Below are positions 5,828-12,099 of a DNA stretch of 12,099 nucleotides, in pieces. The DNA comes from VMDJ01 sp965659945 (GTDB taxonomy: Bacteria; Pseudomonadota; Gammaproteobacteria; Chromatiales; Chromatiaceae), in assembly GCA_965659945.1 (NCBI GenBank), contig CBFHYJ010000050.1, forward strand, positions 1 through 12,099, read 5' to 3'. Position numbers and translations under genes: made by a program. Positions within the stretch are counted from its first letter, which is position 1, and each line of letters begins with the position of its first letter. The notes below the pieces were generated by a model, which made no database searches, was not told the origin of the DNA, and saw only the letters and a list, made by a program, of their open reading frames with translations.

Positions 5828-7282
5828 ATGGCTCATGGTGCAGTCGCTGCGGACACGCAGTACAACTACGACATTATTAAGAAGTTCGCAATCATGGCTC
5901 TGGTGTGGGGTGTACTTGGCATGTCTGCCGGTACCTACATTGCGGCTGAATTGGCGTTCCCATTTTTAAACTTTGATATCGCGCAGATTACCTTTGGTCG
6001 TCTTCGCCCAGTGCATACCACGCTGGTAATCTTTGGTTTTGGTGGTAGTGCATTGTTCGCAACCTCTTACTACATCGTGCAGCGTACCTGCCAAACACCA
6101 CTTATCTCTAAGGGCTTAGCTGAGTTCACCTTCTGGGGTTGGCAAGGCGGCATCTTATTAGGTGTCTTGGGTTACATGAACGGTATTACCGACGGTAAAG
6201 AGTATGCTGAGTTCCCTTGGTATCTTGATATCGCGATTGCGGTTGTTTGGGTTGCTTACTTCATTGTATTCGTCGGCACTTTGCGTCGTCGCTCACAGCC
6301 ACATATTTACGTTGCTAACTGGTTCTTCTTGGCCTTTATCTTGGCAACTGCGATTCTGCACATTGGTCGTAACATCGCAGTTCCTGTCGGTCTGTTTAAT
6401 ACCTCTGCTTATGGTGTTTACTCAGGCGTTCAAGATGCGATGGTGCAATGGTGGTATGGCCACAATGCAGTAGGTTTCTTCTTGACTGCAGCCTTCTTGG
6501 GCATGATGTACTACTTCGTTCCTAAGCAAGCGGGTCGTCCTATTTATTCTTACCGTTTGTCGATTATTCACTTCTGGGCGCTTGGCTTCATGTACATGTG
6601 GGTTGGTGGTCACCACCTTCACTGGACTGCATTGCCAGACTGGACCTCATCATTGGCAGCGGCATTCTCTATCTTATTGTTGCTTCCATCTTGGGGCGGC
6701 ATGATCAACGGCATCATGACCCTGTCAGGTGCTTGGGATAAGTTACGTACTGATCCAATCATGTTGTTCATGATCACAGCATTATCTTTCTACGGCATGT
6801 CGACCTTTGAAGGTCCAATGATGTCATTAAAGTCGGTTAACGCTTTATCGCACTACACTGACTGGACTATCGGTCACGTACACTCAGGCGCATTGGGCTG
6901 GGTTGCGATGATTACCTTCGGTTCCTTCTATCACTTGATTCCTCGCCTTTGGGAAACTCGCATGTGGAGCCAAAGTTTGATTTACGTTCACTTCTGGCTG
7001 GCGACTATCGGTATCGTGCTTTACATCGCTGCGATGTGGGTATCAGGCATCGGTCAAGGTTTGATGCTGCGTGCCTTTGATGATTATGGCAACTTGGCTT
7101 ATACCTTCGTTGAAACCGTGACCTTTATGCATTGGCCGCTTGTGGTTCGTATGTTGGGCGGTATGTTCTTCGTTGCAGGTATTCTGACCATGGTGTTCAA
7201 CGTTTACATGACTATCCGTACTGCTAAACAAGAGCAGGCTGCAATCGAAGCGAAGATTGCTGCGAAGATGGCTAAAGCTTAA
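5828..7282 (+). CDS. ccoN: cbb3-type cytochrome c oxidase subunit I
   Basis: This is the catalytic subunit of the high-affinity cbb3 oxidase. It reduces oxygen to water at a heme b3-CuB centre and pumps protons across the inner membrane. The 484-residue protein has the twelve-helix heme-copper fold. Ligands seen are H63 (RPVHTTL) and H352 for low-spin heme b, H350 for heme b3, and H212 (YGHNAVG), H262 and H263 (GGHHLHW) for CuB. The cross-linked tyrosine is Y256 in the helix carrying the CuB histidines, as is typical of C-family oxidases, and E328 lies in STFEGP. All key residues are intact. The start at ATG 5828 is supported by the typical N-terminus and a GGGG run 8 bases ahead. It is first in ccoNOQP, behind an FNR-like promoter. 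Confidence 0.98.
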   Translation: MAHGAVAADTQYNYDIIKKFAIMALVWGVLGMSAGTYIAAELAFPFLNFDIAQITFGRLRPVHTTLVIFGFGGSALFATSYYIVQRTCQTPLISKGLAEFTFWGWQGGILLGVLGYMNGITDGKEYAEFPWYLDIAIAVVWVAYFIVFVGTLRRRSQPHIYVANWFFLAFILATAILHIGRNIAVPVGLFNTSAYGVYSGVQDAMVQWWYGHNAVGFFLTAAFLGMMYYFVPKQAGRPIYSYRLSIIHFWALGFMYMWVGGHHLHWTALPDWTSSLAAAFSILLLLPSWGGMINGIMTLSGAWDKLRTDPIMLFMITALSFYGMSTFEGPMMSLKSVNALSHYTDWTIGHVHSGALGWVAMITFGSFYHLIPRLWETRMWSQSLIYVHFWLATIGIVLYIAAMWVSGIGQGLMLRAFDDYGNLAYTFVETVTFMHWPLVVRMLGGMFFVAGILTMVFNVYMTIRTAKQEQAAIEAKIAAKMAKA

Positions 7283-7297
7283 TTGAGGTAACTAACG

Positions 7298-8038
7298 ATG
7301 AAATTTAGTCACGAAAGTATCGAAATTAACTCTGGCCTAATGCTTGTGCTGACGCTGTTGGCGATCAGCATCGGTGGTCTAGTTGAAATTGCACCTTTGT
7401 ACTTCATCGATGACACCATCGAAAAAGTCGATGGTGTGCGTCCATACACCCCGCTTGAACAGCGTGGTCGCGACCTCTATATACGCGAAGGTTGTTATAC
7501 CTGTCACTCACAAATGATCCGTCCATTCCGTGATGAGGATATGCGTTACGGCCATTACTCATTAGCGGCTGAATCTCAGTACGATCATCCTTTCCAATGG
7601 GGTTCTAAGCGTACGGGTCCTGACTTGGCACGCGTTGGTGGTAAGTACTCAAATGCATGGCAAACCCAGCATTTGAACAATCCTCGTGATGTTGTGCCTG
7701 AGTCAATCATGCCAAGCTATCCGTGGTTGTTGACCAGTGATTTGGATTACGCAGATATCGAAGCGCGCATGCGTGCATTAAGAACAGTTGGTGTGCCTTA
7801 CTCATTAAATGACGAAGAATACGCAGCAAACGTAGAAAAGTTTGGTGCTGAGGTTGCTGAAATGTTGGATATCAACAAAGCAGAGAAAAACCTTTTAGCT
7901 CAAGCACAATCGCAAAACTGGGATGGTGATAACACTAGATTGACTGAAATGGATGCAATGGTGGCTTACCTTCAGGTACTAGGCACTATGGTGGACTTCT
8001 CGAAATACGATGAAGGCTACTTTGCTGAGTTCCGTTAA
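7298..8038 (+). CDS. ccoO: cbb3-type cytochrome c oxidase subunit II (mono-heme)
   Basis: A membrane-anchored c-type cytochrome that passes electrons to CcoN. It has one N-terminal helix (about 12-30) and a periplasmic domain with one heme site, CYTCH (C66, C69, H70), in the family motif EGCYTCHSQMIRPF. The axial methionine is M138 in PESIMPSYPW. The C-terminal EMDAMVAYLQVLGT is also typical. At 246 residues it is longer than the roughly 200-210 residues I recall for well-studied CcoO proteins. The extra length is mostly an acidic, alanine-rich stretch at about 170-213. GAGG 9 bases ahead supports the ATG, 15 bases after ccoN. Identity is certain. Confidence 0.97.
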   Translation: MKFSHESIEINSGLMLVLTLLAISIGGLVEIAPLYFIDDTIEKVDGVRPYTPLEQRGRDLYIREGCYTCHSQMIRPFRDEDMRYGHYSLAAESQYDHPFQWGSKRTGPDLARVGGKYSNAWQTQHLNNPRDVVPESIMPSYPWLLTSDLDYADIEARMRALRTVGVPYSLNDEEYAANVEKFGAEVAEMLDINKAEKNLLAQAQSQNWDGDNTRLTEMDAMVAYLQVLGTMVDFSKYDEGYFAEFR

Positions 8039-8070
8039 TTTAGAGTTAAAACGCGTATTAGGTCTGATAC

Positions 8071-8268
8071 ATGTTTGAGTGGTTGTCATCAATGGAAAAC
8101 ACGAAGCCTTTGGCGCTAGTGATTTTCTTTGTGACTTTCGTAGGAATCTTGTTCTATGTGTTCACCGGTAAAAAACGGAGTGAGCGTTTAGAGTCTTATA
8201 AAGACATTCCTTTTCTCGAAGATGAGCAGAGCGATAAGTTAAATAAAAAGGATCAAGACAATGGCTGA
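8071..8268 (+). CDS. ccoQ: cbb3-type oxidase small subunit CcoQ
   Basis: A 65-residue membrane protein with one helix (about 13-32), followed by a charged cytoplasmic tail with the typical IPFLEDE segment (46-52). In other bacteria CcoQ stabilises the complex and the CcoP subunit rather than carrying a cofactor. ATG 8071 has TTAGG about 8 bases ahead. The gene overlaps the ccoP start by 8 bases, implying coupled translation. Position between ccoO and ccoP plus the motif make the call firm. Confidence 0.93.
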   Translation: MFEWLSSMENTKPLALVIFFVTFVGILFYVFTGKKRSERLESYKDIPFLEDEQSDKLNKKDQDNG

Positions 8269-9184
8269 TCAGTCGCAAAATAAAGCGGTACAAACAACCG
8301 GTCACGCGTGGGACGGTGACCTACAGGAATTTAACAATCCATTGCCGACTTGGTGGTTGTGGGCTTTTTATGCAAGCTGTGTGTTCACGGTGGTTTATTG
8401 GATCCTCTATCCAGCATGGCCAATTGGCGACACTTATACCAAAGGTATTGCGACTACAACCTTCCAGAACTCAAAAGGTGAAGAAGTCACCATGGGTTGG
8501 AATACGCGTGCGGAATTCATTAAAGATATGCAATCTGGTCGCGAAGCGGTTAAGCAAGCTGAATATCTTGAGAAAGTTTCTGCAGCGTCATATGAACAGA
8601 TTGTTAATGATCCGGATATGACAGCGTTTACCCAATCGCTTGCAAAAGTCTTGTTCGCCGATAACTGTGCAGCATGTCATGGTGTGGGTGGTCAGCCTGC
8701 AATAGTCGGTTTGTATCCAAACTTGCGAGATGACGCATGGTTGTGGGGTGGCAAGCTAGATCAAATTCAGCATGCGATCGTTGCGGGTCGTGATGGTTAT
8801 ATGCCTGGGTTTGGCGAGGTTCTGTCTGATGAGAAGATTGATCAAGTCGCAAACTATGTGATGACTTTGTCAGGTTTGGATGCAGATGCAGCAAAAGCAT
8901 CTGCAGGTAAAGCGATCTTCCAGGGTGATGAAGGTGGTTGTTACTACTGCCACACTGAAGCGGGCACTGGTATGTATTCACAAGGTGCGGCTAACTTAAC
9001 AGATGCGGTTTGGACTGTCGCTAATGTACCTGGCGCTGAAACCAATAAAGATAAAACCGCAGTCATCAGCAAAGTGATCAAAGATGGTATTCAACGCAAG
9101 ATGCCAGCATGGTCTGAGCGCTTGAGTGAAACTGAAATTAAGTTGTTGACCGTTTACGTTCACGGCTTGGGTGGCGGTCAGTAA
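8261..9184 (+). CDS. ccoP: cbb3-type cytochrome c oxidase subunit III (di-heme)
   Basis: The entry point for electrons from cytochrome c. It is a 307-residue protein with a membrane helix at about 31-50 and two periplasmic cytochrome c domains. Domain 1 has CAACH (C136-H140) and axial M181 in GYMPGFG. Domain 2 has CYYCH (C227-H231) and axial M281 in RKMPAW. Both heme sites are complete. Domain 2 is unusual: the usual CxxCHG glycine is replaced (CHTEAG), and after NLTDAVW there is an extra segment ANVPGAETNKDKT in place of the short WLYGG-type turn present in domain 1 as WLWGGK. AAGG precedes the start, which overlaps ccoQ by 8 bases. The operon ends just downstream at a terminator. Confidence 0.96.
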   Translation: MADQSQNKAVQTTGHAWDGDLQEFNNPLPTWWLWAFYASCVFTVVYWILYPAWPIGDTYTKGIATTTFQNSKGEEVTMGWNTRAEFIKDMQSGREAVKQAEYLEKVSAASYEQIVNDPDMTAFTQSLAKVLFADNCAACHGVGGQPAIVGLYPNLRDDAWLWGGKLDQIQHAIVAGRDGYMPGFGEVLSDEKIDQVANYVMTLSGLDADAAKASAGKAIFQGDEGGCYYCHTEAGTGMYSQGAANLTDAVWTVANVPGAETNKDKTAVISKVIKDGIQRKMPAWSERLSETEIKLLTVYVHGLGGGQ

Positions 9185-9196
9185 AAAGCCCTGCTG

Positions 9197-9212
9197 AGCA
9201 CCTTCGGGTGCT
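9197..9212 (+). terminator. UUCG-loop hairpin after ccoP
   Basis: AGCACC (9197-9202) pairs with GGTGCT (9207-9212) around a C(UUCG)G tetraloop, an exceptionally stable small hairpin. A-rich rather than T-rich sequence follows, so by itself it is probably a 3'-end stabiliser rather than a terminator. Confidence 0.55.
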
Positions 9213-9224
9213 AAAAAATTTAAC

Positions 9225-9253
9225 AGGGGCGTTCGCGCCCCTTTGTTGTTTTT
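9225..9253 (+). terminator. Rho-independent terminator of ccoNOQP
   Basis: AGGGGCG (9225-9231) pairs with CGCCCCT (9236-9242) around a TTCG loop. The T-rich run TTGTTGTTTTT (9243-9253) follows. It would separate the structural ccoNOQP transcript from ccoGHI, perhaps with partial read-through. Confidence 0.88.
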
Positions 9254-9278
9254 AAATTAAGATAATTGAGAAATCATC

Positions 9279-10691
9279 ATGTCAGGTGAAACGCCCGATC
9301 TATATCAAAAGCGCCAATCGATTTTTCCTCGATCGGTCAAAGGTCGCTTTCGAAATCTTAAGTGGGCAATTCTTGCGGTTGCTTATGGTATGTATTTCCT
9401 GTTGCCTTGGATGCGATGGGAGCGTGAAGCAGGTCCTGATCAGGCGGTTTTATTTGACCTTGTTGGTCGTAAGTTTTACTTGTTTGATCTGGTTGTATAT
9501 CCGCAAGATATTTTCTGGCTAGCGGGTCTATTGATGATCGGCGCATACCTGATGTTCTTTGTCACAGGTCTTGCTGGTCGTGTGTTCTGTGGATACTTCT
9601 GTTTTCAAACCCTTTGGACGGATGTTTTTGTATTTGTAGAGCGCCTTGTTCAAGGTGAGCGTCCAGCGCGTATTCGTTTAGAAAAGCAGCCATGGAATGC
9701 AGAGAAGAGTTTCAAGTTGGGTTTGACGCATTTGCTGTGGTTGATCGTCGCTTTACTGACCGGTTTGACCTTTACTATTTATTGGGGAAATGCGCCTGAG
9801 TTGATTGTGGATCTAGCGACAGGTGAGGCACCTTTCCCGGCTTATGCAACCACGCTGTTTTTAATGTCGACGACCTATGTGATGGCAGGTTGGGCGCGTG
9901 AGCAGGTGTGTACCTACATGTGTCCTTATGCGCGTTTCCAGTCGGTGATGTTCGACCGTGACACCTTAATTGTGTCTTACGATCAAAAACGTGGTGAGGG
10001 TGATAACGGTCGCGCTAAGTTAGGTAAAGAAAATAAAACGCCTGAAGAGCGTTCAGCTTTAGGTCAGGGCGACTGTATTGATTGTGGTTATTGTGTGCAG
10101 GTATGCCCTACTGGTATCGATATCCGTAATGGACTTCAGATTCAGTGTATTTCGTGCGCTTTATGTGTTGATGCCTGTGACACCATTATGGATAAGATGG
10201 GGTGGCAGCGTGGATTGGTCGGTTACTCATCGCAACGTGTTGAAGAGGGTGGCGATAAAGCACATTTCTTACGGCCGAAGGTAATTGGTTACTTCACCAT
10301 TTTGATAGCAGCGATGGGTCTGTTGGTCTGGAGTGTGATGCAGCAAGCGCCGTTTGATGTTGGTGTGAGTCAGGTTCGTCAGCCTTTGTTTGTAAAGCTA
10401 TCAGATGGCCGCATCCAGAATAGTTACGAGATTAAAGTGAATAACAAAACCGGTAAAAGCATGACGCTTAGCTTTTCGGTGGAAGACCTGCCGGGTGCTG
10501 AGCTTGATATGGGTAAGTTCCAAACAGTCGAACTACGCCCCGAGCAACGTTTGCGTTTAATGGCTCGCATCAATCTAGCGCCAGAAAAGTTTGATGGCAA
10601 AAGTCGCCATATCGACTTTATTGCTACCCCAGTTGATAACTCTTTACAGCCTGTTGAGCATGAAAGCGTGTTCTACATCCCGGGTCGATAA
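9279..10691 (+). CDS. ccoG: cbb3 oxidase assembly iron-sulfur protein CcoG (FixG/RdxA)
   Basis: A membrane iron-sulfur protein needed for cbb3 maturation; the family is reported to act as a copper(II) reductase. The 470 residues contain several membrane helices (about 27-44, 77-97, 149-168, 190-206 and 336-354). CxxxC pairs occur at C104/C108 (VFCGYFC) and C211/C215 (CTYMC). Two [4Fe-4S] ferredoxin motifs follow: C266-x2-C269-x2-C272-x3-C276P and C290-x2-C293-x2-C296-x3-C300. The second lacks the usual Pro after the last Cys (ACD), as is common in this family. An immunoglobulin-like C-terminal domain lies at about 357-468. The ribosome site is weak (GAG about 10 bases ahead). It lies 94 bases after ccoP, beyond a terminator, with ccoH 2 bases on. 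Confidence 0.97.
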   Translation: MSGETPDLYQKRQSIFPRSVKGRFRNLKWAILAVAYGMYFLLPWMRWEREAGPDQAVLFDLVGRKFYLFDLVVYPQDIFWLAGLLMIGAYLMFFVTGLAGRVFCGYFCFQTLWTDVFVFVERLVQGERPARIRLEKQPWNAEKSFKLGLTHLLWLIVALLTGLTFTIYWGNAPELIVDLATGEAPFPAYATTLFLMSTTYVMAGWAREQVCTYMCPYARFQSVMFDRDTLIVSYDQKRGEGDNGRAKLGKENKTPEERSALGQGDCIDCGYCVQVCPTGIDIRNGLQIQCISCALCVDACDTIMDKMGWQRGLVGYSSQRVEEGGDKAHFLRPKVIGYFTILIAAMGLLVWSVMQQAPFDVGVSQVRQPLFVKLSDGRIQNSYEIKVNNKTGKSMTLSFSVEDLPGAELDMGKFQTVELRPEQRLRLMARINLAPEKFDGKSRHIDFIATPVDNSLQPVEHESVFYIPGR

Positions 10692-10693
10692 GC

Positions 10694-11488
10694 ATGGGCG
10701 CATCTGAATTATTAACGGGTATCGGTACCGGTGTTCTTGCACAGCTCGTTCTGTACGTTGTCCTAACGCGTGTATTCAAGCTACAAGCCAAAGCTGCTGC
10801 GATGGCGATAGCTTTAGTCGCAATACTGGTCTATGTGCCGTACGCCATTATTACTTGGCCGGGCGCGGATGTGTTCGCGATCAACTTGGCGATCTTTTTA
10901 ACCTTGGCTTATGGCTTGGGATTGATTGGCTCTCAAGCAGGTAAGGGTTGGCATTGGGCGCCCGCGTTGATCGTCACCTTCTTTGTTGGCGTGATAGTAA
11001 TCAATATCATTTTTGTTGCCGTGGCAGATCGTGGTATCACCGGCTTATTTGCTAAGTTGTTACCTAAGCCGCAAAGTGCTCAAGTGGCGGACTCTAAATT
11101 TCCTGGTGTTGTGTCACACGACTACCAAGAAAAAGAAGCGCTATATAACCAGTATCTAAAACAAGTCGAAGAGCAGTATGCACGTGGCTGGAAAGTGCGT
11201 TATGGCTGGGTTGGTAAACCCGTCGCGAATCAGCCAGCTAAGTTCCGCGTGAAAATTCAAGATAAAGACGGCAAGCCGGTTTTAGGTGCAAACGTTAAGG
11301 GTCAGTTCTTGCGCACATCGAATAGTCGTGATGATCTGAGCTTTGAGATGCAGGAATTGGGTCAAGGCGATTACGGCGTGACAGTGACCTTGGTAGAGCA
11401 TGGCTTATGGAATCTTGTATTAAGTGCCAACAAGGGTGATGACCTGCACGAGATACGTGCGAACACTTCCATCGCTTCAGCAAAGTAG
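10694..11488 (+). CDS. ccoH: FixH/CcoH family cbb3 assembly protein, N-terminally extended
   Basis: CcoH/FixH is a small membrane protein needed to assemble or stabilise cbb3 oxidase together with the copper pump CcoI. The canonical part starts near W86-W88, with a helix at 90-111, then VVSHDYQEKEALYNQY (139-154), which resembles the FixH segment V-x-D-Y-Y-x-x-x-x-x-Y-N, and a periplasmic beta domain to the end. The protein is 264 residues, whereas the usual length is about 160-180. The excess is mainly an N-terminal module of about 85 residues with three predicted helices (7-27, 35-54 and 59-79), plus a short linker after helix 4. The three helices have no recognised relative. ATG 10694 is 2 bases after ccoG, with no strong ribosome site; coupling is likely. 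CcoI follows after 12 bases. Confidence 0.85.
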   Translation: MGASELLTGIGTGVLAQLVLYVVLTRVFKLQAKAAAMAIALVAILVYVPYAIITWPGADVFAINLAIFLTLAYGLGLIGSQAGKGWHWAPALIVTFFVGVIVINIIFVAVADRGITGLFAKLLPKPQSAQVADSKFPGVVSHDYQEKEALYNQYLKQVEEQYARGWKVRYGWVGKPVANQPAKFRVKIQDKDGKPVLGANVKGQFLRTSNSRDDLSFEMQELGQGDYGVTVTLVEHGLWNLVLSANKGDDLHEIRANTSIASAK

Positions 11489-11500
11489 TAAGCTAAGCTC

Positions 11501-12099
11501 GTGACTGACGAGACCCGGCAAGATTGTTTTCATTGCGGATTACCTGTGCCGCCAACGGCTAGCTACCCGGTAACAATAGATGGCACCTCGCATAATCTAT
11601 GCTGTCACGGATGTCAGGCAGTGGCTCAAGCGATCGTCGATGGTGGCTTAACCTCTTTCTATCATCATCGCGAAACACCAAGTGCTCGTCCTGAAGATTT
11701 GATTCCTGAAGCACTCGCGCGATTTGAGCTTTATGACCAGCCGACTGTTCAAGCGGGTTTTGTTAGTAGTGATGACAGTTCGCATAAAACCGCATCATTG
11801 ATTCTCGAAGGCATTACCTGTGCTGCCTGTGTTTGGTTGAATGAAAAGCATGTGCGCGCTTTACCTGGTGTGATGGAATTTCGTGTTAACTACACCACCC
11901 ATCGCGCGCACCTTCGTTGGGATAGTGATCAGCTCAAATTTTCGGATGTGCTCAAGGCGATTAGCGAGATTGGCTATGTTGCGCATCCGTTTGATCCGGG
12001 TCGCCAAGAGAAAATCCTAAAGAAAGAAAAGTCGATTGCATTGCGTAAGCTGTTTACCGCTGGCTTAGGTGCGATGCAGGTCATGATGTTGGCGATCTC
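11501..12099 (+). CDS. ccoI: Copper-transporting P-type ATPase CcoI/FixI (N-terminal part)
   Basis: Only the first 199 codons are in the window; the gene runs off the right end. CcoI-type P1B ATPases pump copper out of the cytoplasm for the CuB site of CcoN. Seen here are an N-terminal cysteine-rich metal-binding segment (C9/C12 in CFHCGLPVP, and C34, C35, C38 in CCHGCQAV), then an HMA domain with the metal-binding CxxC at C107/C110 (GITCAACVW), running to about residue 162. The first transmembrane region begins near 182. The start is GTG 11501: an in-frame stop lies at 11489-11491 and no ATG occurs between, while later starts would lose the first cysteine pair. The ATPase core (CPC, DKTGT) lies beyond the window. 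Confidence 0.95.
   Translation, partial: MTDETRQDCFHCGLPVPPTASYPVTIDGTSHNLCCHGCQAVAQAIVDGGLTSFYHHRETPSARPEDLIPEALARFELYDQPTVQAGFVSSDDSSHKTASLILEGITCAACVWLNEKHVRALPGVMEFRVNYTTHRAHLRWDSDQLKFSDVLKAISEIGYVAHPFDPGRQEKILKKEKSIALRKLFTAGLGAMQVMMLAI

Noticed and set aside
8628..8981. 117-codon open frame antisense to ccoP
   Set aside because: It lies wholly within a clear heme protein gene, is His/Ser/Gln-rich as expected for a shadow frame, and has no supporting signals.
9266..9280. TTGAG-N4 sequence before ccoG as an FNR site
   Set aside because: The second half-site does not match ATCAA, and the element would overlap the ribosome site.
1..12099. Mobile element, defence system or CRISPR array
   Set aside because: No transposase, integrase, direct-repeat array or defence domain is visible. 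Nearly all coding capacity is assigned to respiratory oxidase functions.

Overview
The window is a dense respiratory-oxidase locus from what looks like a gammaproteobacterium, probably marine and of moderate GC. I base this on protein style and gene order: coxC, a convergent DUF2909 gene, SURF1, a SCO-like gene, ctaA, ctaB, then ccoNOQP-GHI. The genus cannot be named from sequence alone.

Left part (1-4518): the end of an aa3-type cytochrome c oxidase cluster. It holds subunit III (coxC), a small DUF2909 twin-helix membrane protein on the minus strand, and a tightly packed plus-strand assembly operon. That operon encodes SURF1 (heme insertion), a membrane-anchored CxxxC protein of SCO/thioredoxin character, heme A synthase (ctaA) and heme O synthase (ctaB). 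CtaB makes heme O and CtaA converts it to heme A, SURF1 helps place heme A in subunit I, and the CxxxC protein probably serves the copper-site branch. A bidirectional terminator separates coxC from the convergent DUF2909 gene. That gene has a clear extended -10 promoter overlapping the upstream region of SURF1.

Middle (4519-5827): a lone family-2 glycosyltransferase with C-terminal membrane helices, unrelated in function to its neighbours, followed by about 300 bp of non-coding DNA. This DNA holds an FNR/Anr-like site inside a long palindrome, a suitably spaced -10, and a run of back-to-back stem-loops leading into ccoN.

Right part (5828-12099): the cbb3-type oxidase operon ccoN-ccoO-ccoQ-ccoP, closed by a terminator built from two UUCG-loop hairpins. 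The maturation genes follow: ccoG (membrane iron-sulfur protein), ccoH (unusually long) and ccoI (copper P-type ATPase, cut by the window end). CcoN, CcoO and CcoP form the oxidase, CcoQ stabilises it, and CcoG/CcoH/CcoI supply copper and assembly functions. The low-oxygen enzyme thus sits directly beside the high-oxygen aa3 enzyme.

No mobile element, CRISPR array, tRNA or rRNA is visible, and I see no wholly new multi-gene system. The most unusual points are the extended CcoH, the divergent second heme domain of CcoP, the insertion in CcoO, the SCO-like protein without an obvious copper-ligand histidine, the glycosyltransferase where SCO1 is often found, and the stem-loop cascade before ccoN.
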